Of a stretch of DNA of 64,000 nucleotides, positions 16,289 to 25,200 are shown piece by piece. Each line of letters opens with the position of its first letter. Within the stretch, counting starts at the first letter, position 1. The translations under genes were made by a program, and so were the position numbers. Origin of the DNA: Methanobrevibacter sp. Lineage in GTDB: Archaea; Methanobacteriota; Methanobacteria; Methanobacteriales; Methanobacteriaceae. The stretch covers positions 1 through 64,000 of the forward strand of contig JAFUCN010000008.1 of the NCBI GenBank assembly GCA_017459665.1, given 5' to 3'. The notes beneath the pieces are model-generated. The model searched no databases. It was given only the letters and a program-made list of their open reading frames with translations, and was not told the origin of the DNA.

Positions 16289-17139
16289 TCTTTAATCAGA
16301 ACACCCATTCCAATGGCTGAAATACGAATGCTGTCTCCACCGAATCCGATTAATGCATAGTTTATTGACAAGTCTAAAATGCCGTTTCCACCATTTCTTT
16401 TAATTTTTTCGGATAGCTTTATCAGGCATTCATCCTTTCCATTTTTAATGTTTACAAGCTTTTCCTGTTCAATCTTTTCAGGATTCAGTTTAATCAAGTC
16501 ACTGCCTTTTTCCAGGATTACTTCGCTGTTGAAAATGCCTATTATGTCATGTTCTTTATCTTTCATGTCTGTGCTTGTAATGAAGTAGAAATCTAGGTTG
16601 TTTATCTTCTGATTGCTTTTTTCCTCATCAAAAAATGGGACTGCTTCAGTTTCTACTTCGACATTTTCCCCTTCCCATGTGAATAATCTCTGGTTTCTGA
16701 TAGCGTACTTGACCTTTTTACCAGTAATTTTGAATGTATTGATAAGTGTGGAGATTATGCCTCCAATTACAACCAGAAGAATATAATTTACGGCTGTTGG
16801 AAAAGCAGCTTGCAGAATAACGATTATTGATCCTGCAGTAATAAAATTCCATCCTAATGTAGGATTTTTCAAAATAAAGCTGTAAAATGTTGTATCAATA
16901 AAAAGAATAAAAGCACTTATTGCACCTAGATTTTCACCAATGATGCGGTTTGCAAGTATTGTTTCAACATAACCTGCAGCTAATGGTGCAAATATCAAGC
17001 CCAGATTCCATCCAAAAATAGCTAAATTGAGATATAAAAAGATTCCATAAACAAAAAGCCCTACAGCAGTACCTACGCCGATACATAGTAGTGCTCTTCG
17101 CATATGGGTGAAATCTATCTCTTTACCTTTAATTTTCAT
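16285..17139 (-). CDS. Membrane protein with a C-terminal YbjQ-like domain
   Basis: The N-terminal 150 residues contain about five hydrophobic helices (starting near RRALLCIGVGTAVGLFVYGIFL). A cytoplasmic part of about 130 residues follows, ending with GNGILDLSINYALIGFGGDSIRISAIGMGVLI. That end resembles the closing strand pattern of the YbjQ/UPF0145 family, to which the upstream neighbour also belongs. It is preceded by a 1-nt gap from the stop of that neighbour, so the two are translated together. The likely role is a membrane-bound partner of the soluble YbjQ-like protein. The YbjQ assignment of this domain is tentative; ATG 17139 is preferred over TTG 17148. Confidence 0.7.
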   Translation of the reverse strand: MKIKGKEIDFTHMRRALLCIGVGTAVGLFVYGIFLYLNLAIFGWNLGLIFAPLAAGYVETILANRIIGENLGAISAFILFIDTTFYSFILKNPTLGWNFITAGSIIVILQAAFPTAVNYILLVVIGGIISTLINTFKITGKKVKYAIRNQRLFTWEGENVEVETEAVPFFDEEKSNQKINNLDFYFITSTDMKDKEHDIIGIFNSEVILEKGSDLIKLNPEKIEQEKLVNIKNGKDECLIKLSEKIKRNGGNGILDLSINYALIGFGGDSIRISAIGMGVLIKD

Positions 17140-17140
17140 T

Positions 17141-17464
17141 TTACTCAAATTTTACTGCAGTACCGTAGGCTGTAACAAGTATGGTGTTTCCCATGGTACC
17201 GCCAAGATTGTCATAAGAAACCTTAAGTCCAATAATTGCATTTGCACCTAATTGCTTGGCTTTTTCGTTCATACTTTCAAAAGCGATATCACGGGCTTTT
17301 TTAATTTCCTCTTCATATCTTGATGTTCTTCCACCTACAACATCACGAACACCAGAAAATAAGTCCTTATAAATATTAGCTCCGATTAGAGACTCTCCAG
17401 TAACTAATCCTTTGTATTCAATAATTTCTTTATTTTCAAGAGTATTTGAGGAGGTTAGAATCAT
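17141..17464 (-). CDS. YbjQ/UPF0145 family protein
   Basis: A 107-residue member of the UPF0145 (YbjQ, putative heavy-metal-binding) family, which forms pentamers or decamers. The motifs are typical: [63 protein letters not shown], and the C-terminal VTAYGTAV. The biochemical role is not settled. It lies in the operon pyrH-tatD-zinc ribbon-ybjQ-membrane protein and directly precedes a membrane protein with a related C-terminal segment. Confidence 0.9.
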   Translation of the reverse strand: MILTSSNTLENKEIIEYKGLVTGESLIGANIYKDLFSGVRDVVGGRTSRYEEEIKKARDIAFESMNEKAKQLGANAIIGLKVSYDNLGGTMGNTILVTAYGTAVKFE

Positions 17465-17471
17465 TGTATCA

Positions 17472-17663
17472 CTATTTCATGAATGTCATTATAGCCCATA
17501 TGATTAAAAAGATTGCTATAACTACGTATAAAATTATTTGTGATCTTCTTCTTTGTTTTAATCTAGCATCCCAGACTTTTTGACAATCTGGTGAGCATAC
17601 AAGTTCATTTAATGGAATTGGGGTTCCGCAAATTGGGCAATGTTTGTGTGGTTCTACTGCCAT
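17472..17663 (-). CDS. DUF2116-type zinc-ribbon protein with C-terminal membrane helix
   Basis: A 63-residue protein. The zinc ribbon is [20 protein letters not shown] (residues 8-27 have four cysteines), followed by a basic segment (RLKQRRRSQ) and one C-terminal membrane helix (about 42-62). This is the DUF2116 architecture found across Euryarchaeota; the function is unknown. A GGAGATGA ribosome-binding motif precedes ATG 17663. It lies 11 nt behind tatD and 7 nt before ybjQ. Confidence 0.85.
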   Translation of the reverse strand: MAVEPHKHCPICGTPIPLNELVCSPDCQKVWDARLKQRRRSQIILYVVIAIFLIIWAIMTFMK

Positions 17664-17674
17664 TTTATCATCTC

Positions 17675-18463
17675 CTATATTTTAAAAAATTCTTTAGTAT
17701 TCTTATTAACTTGATTTGCAAGTTCTTCTGAGTCAATACCCATGCAAAGCGCAATTGTCTCGAGGATATGAGGTAAATATTTTGGTTCGTTTCTATTTTT
17801 CTTAGGTTTTTTATCAAAGTTCTTTGGTATTAGGAATGGTGCATCGGTTTCAATCATTAATTTTTCAGGTGGAATAACACTTACTGCTTCCTGCAAGTCT
17901 CTTCCTCTATTCATATCACAAATCCATCCTGTAACTCCAATATAACAACCTAAATCAATATAATTTTTTGCTTCCTGTTTTGTGCCTGTAAAGCAATGTA
18001 CAACGGATTTTTCGATTATATTGTCATGTTTTTCCAATATTTTATACAAATCTTTGTGTGCTTCTCTTTCATGTAAAAACAATGGCATGTCTAGTCTTTC
18101 TGCAAGTTCGACTTGGGCTTCAAACCATTTTCTCTGCAAATCCTGCGGTGAAAAATTTCTGTTATAATCAAGACCGCATTCTCCAATAGCCACAACACTA
18201 TCATTTTTGGCTATTTTTTCTAATTCATTGATTGTATGGCCGTTGCAGGTTTTAGCATCATGAGGATGTACTCCTGATGTTGAAAATAGGGTTCCAGGAT
18301 ATTTGGATGCATATTCTGCAGCAATATGGCTTGAATGCACATTGGTTCCAGTAATGATAAACTGATTTACTCCAACATTCTTTGCTTCTTCGATAATTTC
18401 CTCACGGTCTTTTCTAAATGAGGAATGCATTAAGTTTAAGCCAATATCAATGAGACCTTCCAC
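17675..18463 (-). CDS. tatD: TatD-family nuclease, E. coli TatD-like subfamily
   Basis: A metal-dependent TIM-barrel hydrolase of 262 residues. Unlike most archaeal TatD-family proteins, which begin with IDTHxH, it opens with LIDIGLNLMHSSFRKDREE. It then shows GTNVHSS, SGVHPHDAKTC, VVAIGECGLDYNRNFSPQDLQ, VVHCFTGT, YIGVTGWICDMNRG and IETDAPFLIP, which is nearly motif-for-motif the E. coli TatD pattern (a 3'-5' exonuclease acting on single-stranded DNA and RNA). The start is GTG 18463 with AGGTGAG upstream. Transfer from bacteria is a reasonable inference. It follows pyrH by 8 nt. Confidence 0.88.
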   Translation of the reverse strand: MEGLIDIGLNLMHSSFRKDREEIIEEAKNVGVNQFIITGTNVHSSHIAAEYASKYPGTLFSTSGVHPHDAKTCNGHTINELEKIAKNDSVVAIGECGLDYNRNFSPQDLQRKWFEAQVELAERLDMPLFLHEREAHKDLYKILEKHDNIIEKSVVHCFTGTKQEAKNYIDLGCYIGVTGWICDMNRGRDLQEAVSVIPPEKLMIETDAPFLIPKNFDKKPKKNRNEPKYLPHILETIALCMGIDSEELANQVNKNTKEFFKI

Positions 18464-18471
18464 ATTCTCAC

Positions 18472-19149
18472 CTATTCATTTATAACTCGAGTACCTACTT
18501 TCTCACCGTTGACAGCTTTGATTAGGTTTTCAGGCTCAAAACCGTTTGTGATCACGGTTTCCAGGTTTGACCTTTTAATCATCTGAACAGCGGTAGTGTC
18601 AAAGAATTCATAAGTTCCTGCCTTAACGTCTTTACCGCTTAAAAATTCAAGCAAATCGGTTGCAGTGATTTCAGGAACAAGTTCAGCGTCATCAAATTTA
18701 TTTGGATCTTTGGTATACATTCCGTCAACAGATGTTAAGTTGATGAGTTTGTCGGCATTGATATATTCTGCTAAAATTGCAGATACTGCATCAGTACTGT
18801 GTGCAGGTTCAGTTCCACCCATAACAATGATTTTTCCGGTTGCTGAGAATTCCAAAGCTTCCTGGAAGTTATGAGGGACTCTTTGATATGCTGCATCTCC
18901 AAGCGCAGATAACATTAATTTAGCATTAATTCTTGTAACTTCAATTCCAATATCGTCACATTGTGCTTCTCCAGCCCCCAAATCACGAACTACTCCAATA
19001 TAGTCTCTTGCAGGTTTTCCACCTCCAACAACAACAAATAATTCGTGTTCAGCGGATAAATCTTTTAAAATTGCACTGTACTCTTGGAATTTCTTACAAT
19101 CATATTCTTTAAGTAATATTGATCCTCCAATTGCAACAACGATTTTCAT
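18472..19149 (-). CDS. pyrH: Uridylate (UMP) kinase
   Basis: Archaeal-type UMP kinase of the amino-acid kinase family: UMP + ATP to UDP + ADP, in pyrimidine nucleotide synthesis. At 225 residues the length is right. Motifs: [10 protein letters not shown] at the N-terminus, [13 protein letters not shown] for phosphate binding, [31 protein letters not shown] and the C-terminal GTRVINE. It has an AAGGTGA motif before ATG 19149 and leads a five-gene operon. Confidence 0.95.
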   Translation of the reverse strand: MKIVVAIGGSILLKEYDCKKFQEYSAILKDLSAEHELFVVVGGGKPARDYIGVVRDLGAGEAQCDDIGIEVTRINAKLMLSALGDAAYQRVPHNFQEALEFSATGKIIVMGGTEPAHSTDAVSAILAEYINADKLINLTSVDGMYTKDPNKFDDAELVPEITATDLLEFLSGKDVKAGTYEFFDTTAVQMIKRSNLETVITNGFEPENLIKAVNGEKVGTRVINE

Positions 19150-19202
19150 ATATTCACCTTATATATAATGTTTCTTTTAGATATTATTTAAGTTTTAATA
19201 AG

Positions 19203-19916
19203 ATGAAAGCTAATCTATTTTCAATGAGTTTAGAAGAACAAATATATTTGAGGAAATCTTGCCGTAAGTATGTGGATGATGAACTTGATATGGATTCGAT
19301 TCGTGAATTCATTTCAACTGTCAGTCCTTTAAATGATGAAATAAACTATTATTGCGAAATCTTATCAAGAGATGAGGTTAAATTACAGACCGGATGGTCT
19401 GCACCTTATTATCTCGCATTATATTCTGAGAAAAAAGACAACTATCTGGAAAATGTAGGTTTCATATTCCAGCAGGTTTCCCTTTTCATGCAAAGTGTTG
19501 GAATAGGCAATTGTTGGGTTGGAATGGGTTCTGTTAAAGAAAAAAATCAGGATTTTGTAATTTTAATCGCTTTTGGAAAATCCAATCAGATGACAAGGGA
19601 CCTTTCAGATTTCAGGCGTAAAAGTTTGGATGAAATTTCAGATAAGGGGGATGATAGATTAACTCCCGCTCGTTTAGCACCATCAGCCATCAACTCACAG
19701 CCATGGTATTTCAAGCATACTGAAGATGGATTTGATGTCTATCAGGTAAAACAGAATATACTGAAAAGGCAAATTCTTAAAAAACTAAATAGAATTGACA
19801 TGGGTATTGCTTTAGCTCATATGTATGTGGCTAATGAAAAAACATTTGAATTCTATCAAAAAAGAGATTTCGAAAAAATAAAAGGTTATACCTATACCGG
19901 AAGTATAAAAATTTAA
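19203..19916 (+). CDS. Nitroreductase-family protein (TM1586-like)
   Basis: A protein of about 237 residues with a nitroreductase fold: SLEEQIYLRKSCRKYVDDEL at the start (the R-x-S-x-R-x-[FY] FMN-phosphate signature), GIGNCWVGMGSV in the middle, and a second half with RLAPSAINSQPWYFKH (APSaxNxQPW). This is the two-domain layout of TM1586-like nitroreductases, which bind FMN and reduce quinones or other electron acceptors. The substrate is unknown. ATG 19203 is chosen; the frame upstream overlaps pyrH. ATG 19224 (before SLEEQ) is possible. No ribosome-binding site is seen. Confidence 0.85.
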   Translation: MKANLFSMSLEEQIYLRKSCRKYVDDELDMDSIREFISTVSPLNDEINYYCEILSRDEVKLQTGWSAPYYLALYSEKKDNYLENVGFIFQQVSLFMQSVGIGNCWVGMGSVKEKNQDFVILIAFGKSNQMTRDLSDFRRKSLDEISDKGDDRLTPARLAPSAINSQPWYFKHTEDGFDVYQVKQNILKRQILKKLNRIDMGIALAHMYVANEKTFEFYQKRDFEKIKGYTYTGSIKI

Positions 19917-19929
19917 AAAAAGAAAAATT

Positions 19930-19948
19930 AGAGGATTATGCATCCTCT
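19930..19948 (-). terminator. Stem-loop terminator of the aquaporin gene
   Basis: Arms AGAGGAT (19930-19936) and ATCCTCT (19942-19948) with a 5-nt loop span the aquaporin stop codon. On the minus strand the stem is followed by AATTTTTCTTTTTTT. Confidence 0.55.
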
Positions 19949-20619
19949 TCTGTTAATCCTTTGTATAATAATCCTGCAATGATTGCACCGACGATTGGGG
20001 CTAAGATGAATACCCAAACCTGTTCAAGTGCCTGACCACCAAGGAATAATGCAGGTGCTAAACTACGTGCAGGGTTTACGGAGGTACCAGTTAATGGTAT
20101 TCCCATAATATGTACGAAGGCAAGAGTTAAACCAATAACGATACCTGCTACAGCACCATTTTCTGCTTTTTTGGTAACGCCGAGTACTGTGAATACAAAT
20201 ACAAAGGTTAAGATAATTTCAACAACGATTGCTCCAATCACATCTATTCCGACGCTGGATGCAGTGCCGAATCCGTTTTGTCCAAGTCCGGTTGCGAGAT
20301 ATCCTCCAAGACTTGGTGCAGAGTTAATGATTACTGCTAAAAGAGCAATACCAATGATAGCACCAATACATTGGAAAACAATATAAAGTACTAAATCTTT
20401 TGCATCTAATCTTCCATCAATCCACATACCTATTGAAACAGCAGGGTTGATGTGACATCCAGAGATGTCTCCAATAACGTAAGCCATAGCCACAATAGAT
20501 AAACCGAATGCTAATGCGATTCCCACGGTTCCTAATATGGAACCAGCTATGGCTGCACTTCCACAACCAAATAGAACAAGAATCATTGTTCCAATTAATT
20601 CTGCGATATATCTTCTCAT
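19936..20619 (-). CDS. Aquaporin (MIP family)
   Basis: A six-helix channel of 227 residues for water and perhaps small neutral solutes. Both signature loops are intact: HINPAVSIG (near residue 60) and SVNPARSLAPAL (near residue 185). The selectivity-filter region has an Arg after the second NPA and SLAPA typical of water channels. The N-terminus RRYIAELIGTMILVLFGCGSA is standard. The gene is flanked by a terminator hairpin downstream and a membrane-anchored surface protein upstream. Confidence 0.95.
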   Translation of the reverse strand: MRRYIAELIGTMILVLFGCGSAAIAGSILGTVGIALAFGLSIVAMAYVIGDISGCHINPAVSIGMWIDGRLDAKDLVLYIVFQCIGAIIGIALLAVIINSAPSLGGYLATGLGQNGFGTASSVGIDVIGAIVVEIILTFVFVFTVLGVTKKAENGAVAGIVIGLTLAFVHIMGIPLTGTSVNPARSLAPALFLGGQALEQVWVFILAPIVGAIIAGLLYKGLTEEDA

Positions 20620-20655
20620 AAATTTTCCCTCATTATCATATTAATTTATATCCTA

Positions 20656-21789
20656 TTAAAATCTCCTTATTCTTTTCAGGAACAGATATACAATAAACAA
20701 TACAAAGAATATTAAGATAAATGGGAATACATGTAATAATATTGAATCGTTAACTTTATCGAAGTGATATTCACTTTCAAAGCCCATATGCCTTGCATCA
20801 GTATGGTTCTGTGTTATTTTCGCAAAGTTGTATAACAAGTCGTAATAACCGATATGTGCTCCTTCGTATTCAATTGAATCAGGTGCTTTTCCATTTTCAT
20901 CCATATAATTTTTGACTATTCCTGCCATGTGCATATAGTCGTAAATGGAATATGAGTCTCTTACTAAAAAGGAAATTCCCATTGGGTTGTCAGGTTCACT
21001 GTATTCTTTTGGAATATCAATACCGTCTCCATTAAGGTAAGCACTGGTTTGATAAAGTAATTGTGGAGCAGAATATGATCCGTATGGGCCTTTCATTTCT
21101 TTATCATCACTATTTACAAGCATTTTACTTGCATTCGCCATTCCTCTTGGAGATAATTTGTTTGTTACAACTAAAGAATCACTTAAGACTTTTGTATCAT
21201 TGCCATGGCCATTGACGATTTCAACAATTTCTTCTGCAAGTTTCCTGTTCATCTCTTCATCGTATCTGTCCAAATATCCGTCATGTGCATTGTCCGGGAA
21301 TTCTTTTACTGGCTGCAAGTAGTAAATGCCGGCATTTTTAAGGAATGTTCCCGGATCACGTATTCCTGCAAGAGATTCGTTGGAGTAATTATCGTCCCAT
21401 GCTCTTCTCAGGTAATTTGTATTGTTGTCTAAATCGTAATCTCCTGTATTGATAAGAACAATCTGTTTATCTGAATATACTGTTGCCTTTGCAAGCTGCA
21501 AATAGTTTCCAGCATCTGCAGCGGCCAGATTAATACACACGTCACTTGTAACGTTTATCGCCCGCCAACCTTCTCCAGGCCCAGGGGCCTGATTGTCAAT
21601 AATTACTTGAAGTTCTCCACCACTTATCTCTTCTATATAATTTTTAAGAGAATTTAACATTTCTATATCGGTATCGTGGTCAATAATATTGTCGGATGTT
21701 ATAAATACTGTTTTTGTTGCAGATACATCTTGTATAACTGGAACAAGTATCAATAAGACCATTATAAGTATTGCAATTTGTTTTTTCAT
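20656..21789 (-). CDS. Membrane-anchored secreted protein with a pseudomurein-binding-like motif
   Basis: A 377-residue exported protein: an N-terminal signal peptide (residues 1-24, KKQIAILIMVLLILVPVIQDVSA) and a C-terminal membrane helix (about 352-371) followed by a basic stop-transfer KRIRR. The extracellular part has no known enzyme signature. Near residues 290-330 the sequence DYMHMAGIVKNYMDENGKAPDSIEYEG...DLLYNFAKI resembles the pseudomurein-binding repeat. This suggests a wall-associated protein, a tentative reading. It is a single gene upstream of the adhesin-like protein gene, divergently transcribed. Confidence 0.7.
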   Translation of the reverse strand: MKKQIAILIMVLLILVPVIQDVSATKTVFITSDNIIDHDTDIEMLNSLKNYIEEISGGELQVIIDNQAPGPGEGWRAINVTSDVCINLAAADAGNYLQLAKATVYSDKQIVLINTGDYDLDNNTNYLRRAWDDNYSNESLAGIRDPGTFLKNAGIYYLQPVKEFPDNAHDGYLDRYDEEMNRKLAEEIVEIVNGHGNDTKVLSDSLVVTNKLSPRGMANASKMLVNSDDKEMKGPYGSYSAPQLLYQTSAYLNGDGIDIPKEYSEPDNPMGISFLVRDSYSIYDYMHMAGIVKNYMDENGKAPDSIEYEGAHIGYYDLLYNFAKITQNHTDARHMGFESEYHFDKVNDSILLHVFPFILIFFVLFIVYLFLKRIRRF

Positions 21790-22252
21790 AACTCTTACCT
21801 TATCTGTTAATTATATTTTAATATATGATTTATACATAAAATATTTTTTTGATGTATGTTTATTAAATTTCCTTTTAAATGTTAGATTTAGGGATAATGT
21901 TAAATTGCTGTCCTTTAAAAAGTAAAATATAAATATAAATCTCGACAATAGATTTTTTGAGGATTTAAAGAGGTTATCTTTTATTTTCAGGTAAATTTTG
22001 TATTGATTTAATTAAGTTTAATTTAGTGTGTTGAATTGAAATAATCTCGTAAATCATGGCAGGATATTTGCATATAAATTATCTTGTGTTAGATTTTAAA
22101 TCAATTAATGTCTATTGATTTATATTTTATTTTAAAATTTGATAATTGAAGATTCTTCTTTTTAAGTCTAAGCTTGGAATAAAAAGTTTAATTGCTGGTT
22201 AATAGCTTTTGTTAATTAATAGTGGTTAGCATAGTCCTCAAGGAGATATATT
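21790..22252. promoter_or_regulatory. Divergent promoter region of two cell-surface genes
   Basis: A 463-bp AT-rich gap without a convincing gene. It serves the minus-strand surface protein and the plus-strand adhesin-like gene. An 8-bp inverted repeat, AAATCAAT/ATTGATTT (22098-22121, 8-nt spacer), is followed directly by TATATTTTATTTT. The adhesin start has a clear AAGGAGA at 22240-22246. Confidence 0.45.
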
Positions 22253-25200
22253 ATGTTAAAAAAGATAGCTATTAGCAAACAACTCCTGATCTCATTAATC
22301 TTCATTACATTGATGTTTACAGCAATCGGTGTGAACATGGAAGACTCATATGCATATGATCTTAATGAAGATAATGCTGATTTAGGATTAGAATTAGATG
22401 ATGGAGATAAACTAGAAAATTCTCAAGAAAATGAAGTGTTGAGCGCAACTTATTCGCTTAACGGAGGCACATTTGATGATATTCAAAATGCATTGAATGG
22501 AGCTCATGATGGTGATGTCATTGATTTAAGTGGTACTTTCACTCCGGGGACTCCTGGAGGTACTATTTCAGTTGAAAAAAGAGTTACTTTGACATCTAGC
22601 TCATCAGCAACTTTAAATGGTGAAGGTAATACTCAAATCATTTTAATTAGGCCTGCTGGTGTTGGTGCTACCATAAATAATCTGAAATTTATAAATGGTT
22701 TTAGTAACAATGAAGGTGGTGCTTTAAGAATATATGCAAAAAATGTGGAAGTTAGTGATTGTCAATTTGAAAATAACTTTGCAAGATCAGGTTCTGGCGC
22801 AGTACATACGAGTTTTGCACCTCGTACGGCTGAAAATCTTGTGGTTAGAAACTGTCAGTTTACAAGCAATTCTGCAGGTAATGCTGCAGGAGCTTTAGGA
22901 GCATTTGCTTATAACTTTTTGATTGACCAATGTACATTCGATTCGAATTATGTAAGCTACATTACAAATTGTTATGGTGGAGCTGTTCAAGTGGGAATGG
23001 ACTTTGATGAATCATATGGTGTTGTGCAGAATTGTAGGTTCATAAACAATTATGCAGTCTCACAGAATGGTGTTTCACATGGTGGTGCAGGTTGTGTTAG
23101 GAATGGAACTTCTTATGTTAATTGTGTTTTCATAAATAATGCAGCAGACCATGGTGGTGCTTTAACTTTCCACGCATCAGGTAATTTGAATAACTGTGAA
23201 TTTTACAGCAATACTGCAACAGCATATGGGGGTGCAGTTTCAATCGCATTAGAACAAAATACAATGGACTTGACAGTCAATGACTGTACTTTCAACGATA
23301 ATTCTGCTCCATTAGGTGGTGCTATGAGATTAAGTGGAATGAATATTGAAATAAAGAATTCAAACTACAATAACAATTATGCATCAGAATATGGAGGGGC
23401 TGTAGCCGTTGATGCAGTTGATGTATGTGTAGATGGTTCTACTTTCAACGATAATGTTGCAAATATTAATGGTGGTGCGGTCTATATTAACGGTAAAAAC
23501 ACAGAAATATCAAATTCCTATTTTATAGGTAATGATGCAATTCCTGATGTGAATAAACTCAATGATGGTTTGGGCGGTGCAATATACGTCAACAGTACTC
23601 AAGCAACTATTAAAAATAATGTATTGAACTTAAATACTGCAAGAAATGGTAGTGCAGTATATTATGGTAAATCCGGACAAAGCTTAAGATTAGAGAATAA
23701 TGTAATGTATCAAAATCAGGCATGGGTTTATGCATTGCCTGTTTATGCTCATGACATTTATTATGGTGAAACAGAACATATTGGATCCATAATTTATGGT
23801 GGTAACAATATTGCGAAATACAATAATTTGGCGGTTTCAAATGCCATTTATAATGCTGCTGTAAATGAACATATCAATATTGATGGTGAAACTCCGGTTT
23901 CAGGTGCAACAATGGATGGCAGATTATACCAGGATGATCGTGAATACAACATGAATATACATTTAAAAGTCACTTATCAGGATGGAAGTGTAGTTTACGA
24001 CAATACCTTGTCCTCTTCATATTTAGGTGAAGTTAGTGATGAATTAAATGGTTTAGAACCTGGAACATATTACGTTACTTCAACACATGATGAGGATACA
24101 TACTATAAAGGAATAACAAATTCCACATCATTTAGAGTCATTCCAAAAGTTGACAATGCCATTTTAAAAGCGGCAGGTCAAGAGGAATATAATTATGGAG
24201 ATAAGGTCATATGGACATTAACAATAGCAAATAACGGTCCTAACGCTGCAACAAATGTGGTGGTAAAGGATGTTTTGCCTGATGGATTAGCCTATATCAG
24301 CTCAGATGGTGGTAATTACAATTCCAGAACTGGTGTATTGACATTTGAAAATCTTGCCGTTAATGAGGTAAGGGTTGTTAACATATTGACAGAAATTAGA
24401 AAAACTGGAACAATTAGCAATAGGGCATCTGTATCTTCAGATGAATATGATATTGATTCAACCAACAATCAAGATGATTCAACAATCTATGTTAAACCAG
24501 CTAGTGACATGCAGATTACAAAGTTAGTAAGTAACTCAACTCCAAATTATAAGGATGAAATCACTTGGTCATTAGTGGTCAAGAACAATGGTCCGGATAA
24601 GGCAACCGGAGTCAAAGTATATGATATTCTTCCGAAATCATTAATATGGATGAGTGATAACAGTGACGACAAATATAATCCTGAAACTGGATTATGGAAC
24701 ATTGGTGAACTTGCTAATGGAGGATCTGTTAGATTGGATATAATTTGTCAAGTTAATGGAACAGGTTTAACTGCAAACTATGCAAATGTCACATGTGAGG
24801 AATACGATTATAATCCTGCCAATAACTTTGACAATAAAACAATCGATGTTAAACCGGCTGCGGATTTGGCGATTGAAAAACTGGTAAATAATTCAAATCC
24901 AAATTACCCTGAACTGATTAAATGGACTTTGATTATAACAAATAATGGTCCTGATAATGCGACAGATGTTGTTATTAGTGAAAATATTCCTGAAGGTCTG
25001 GAATTAGTCAACTATACTGCCAGTAAAGGAATCTATGATAATGGAATATGGGCGATGTGTTGTTTAAATGTTAGTGAAGTTCAAACTCTTGAAATTGTCT
25101 GTAGGATAAATAAAACAGGAAACTTTACAAATATTGTAAGCATTTCTGCACAGCAATATGATTACAACCCTAAAAACAACAATGCAAATAAATCCATTGA

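Noticed and set aside
23610-23840. Minus-strand frame inside the adhesin-like gene
   Set aside because: His/Tyr-rich antisense shadow of the beta-helix repeats, with no start signal.
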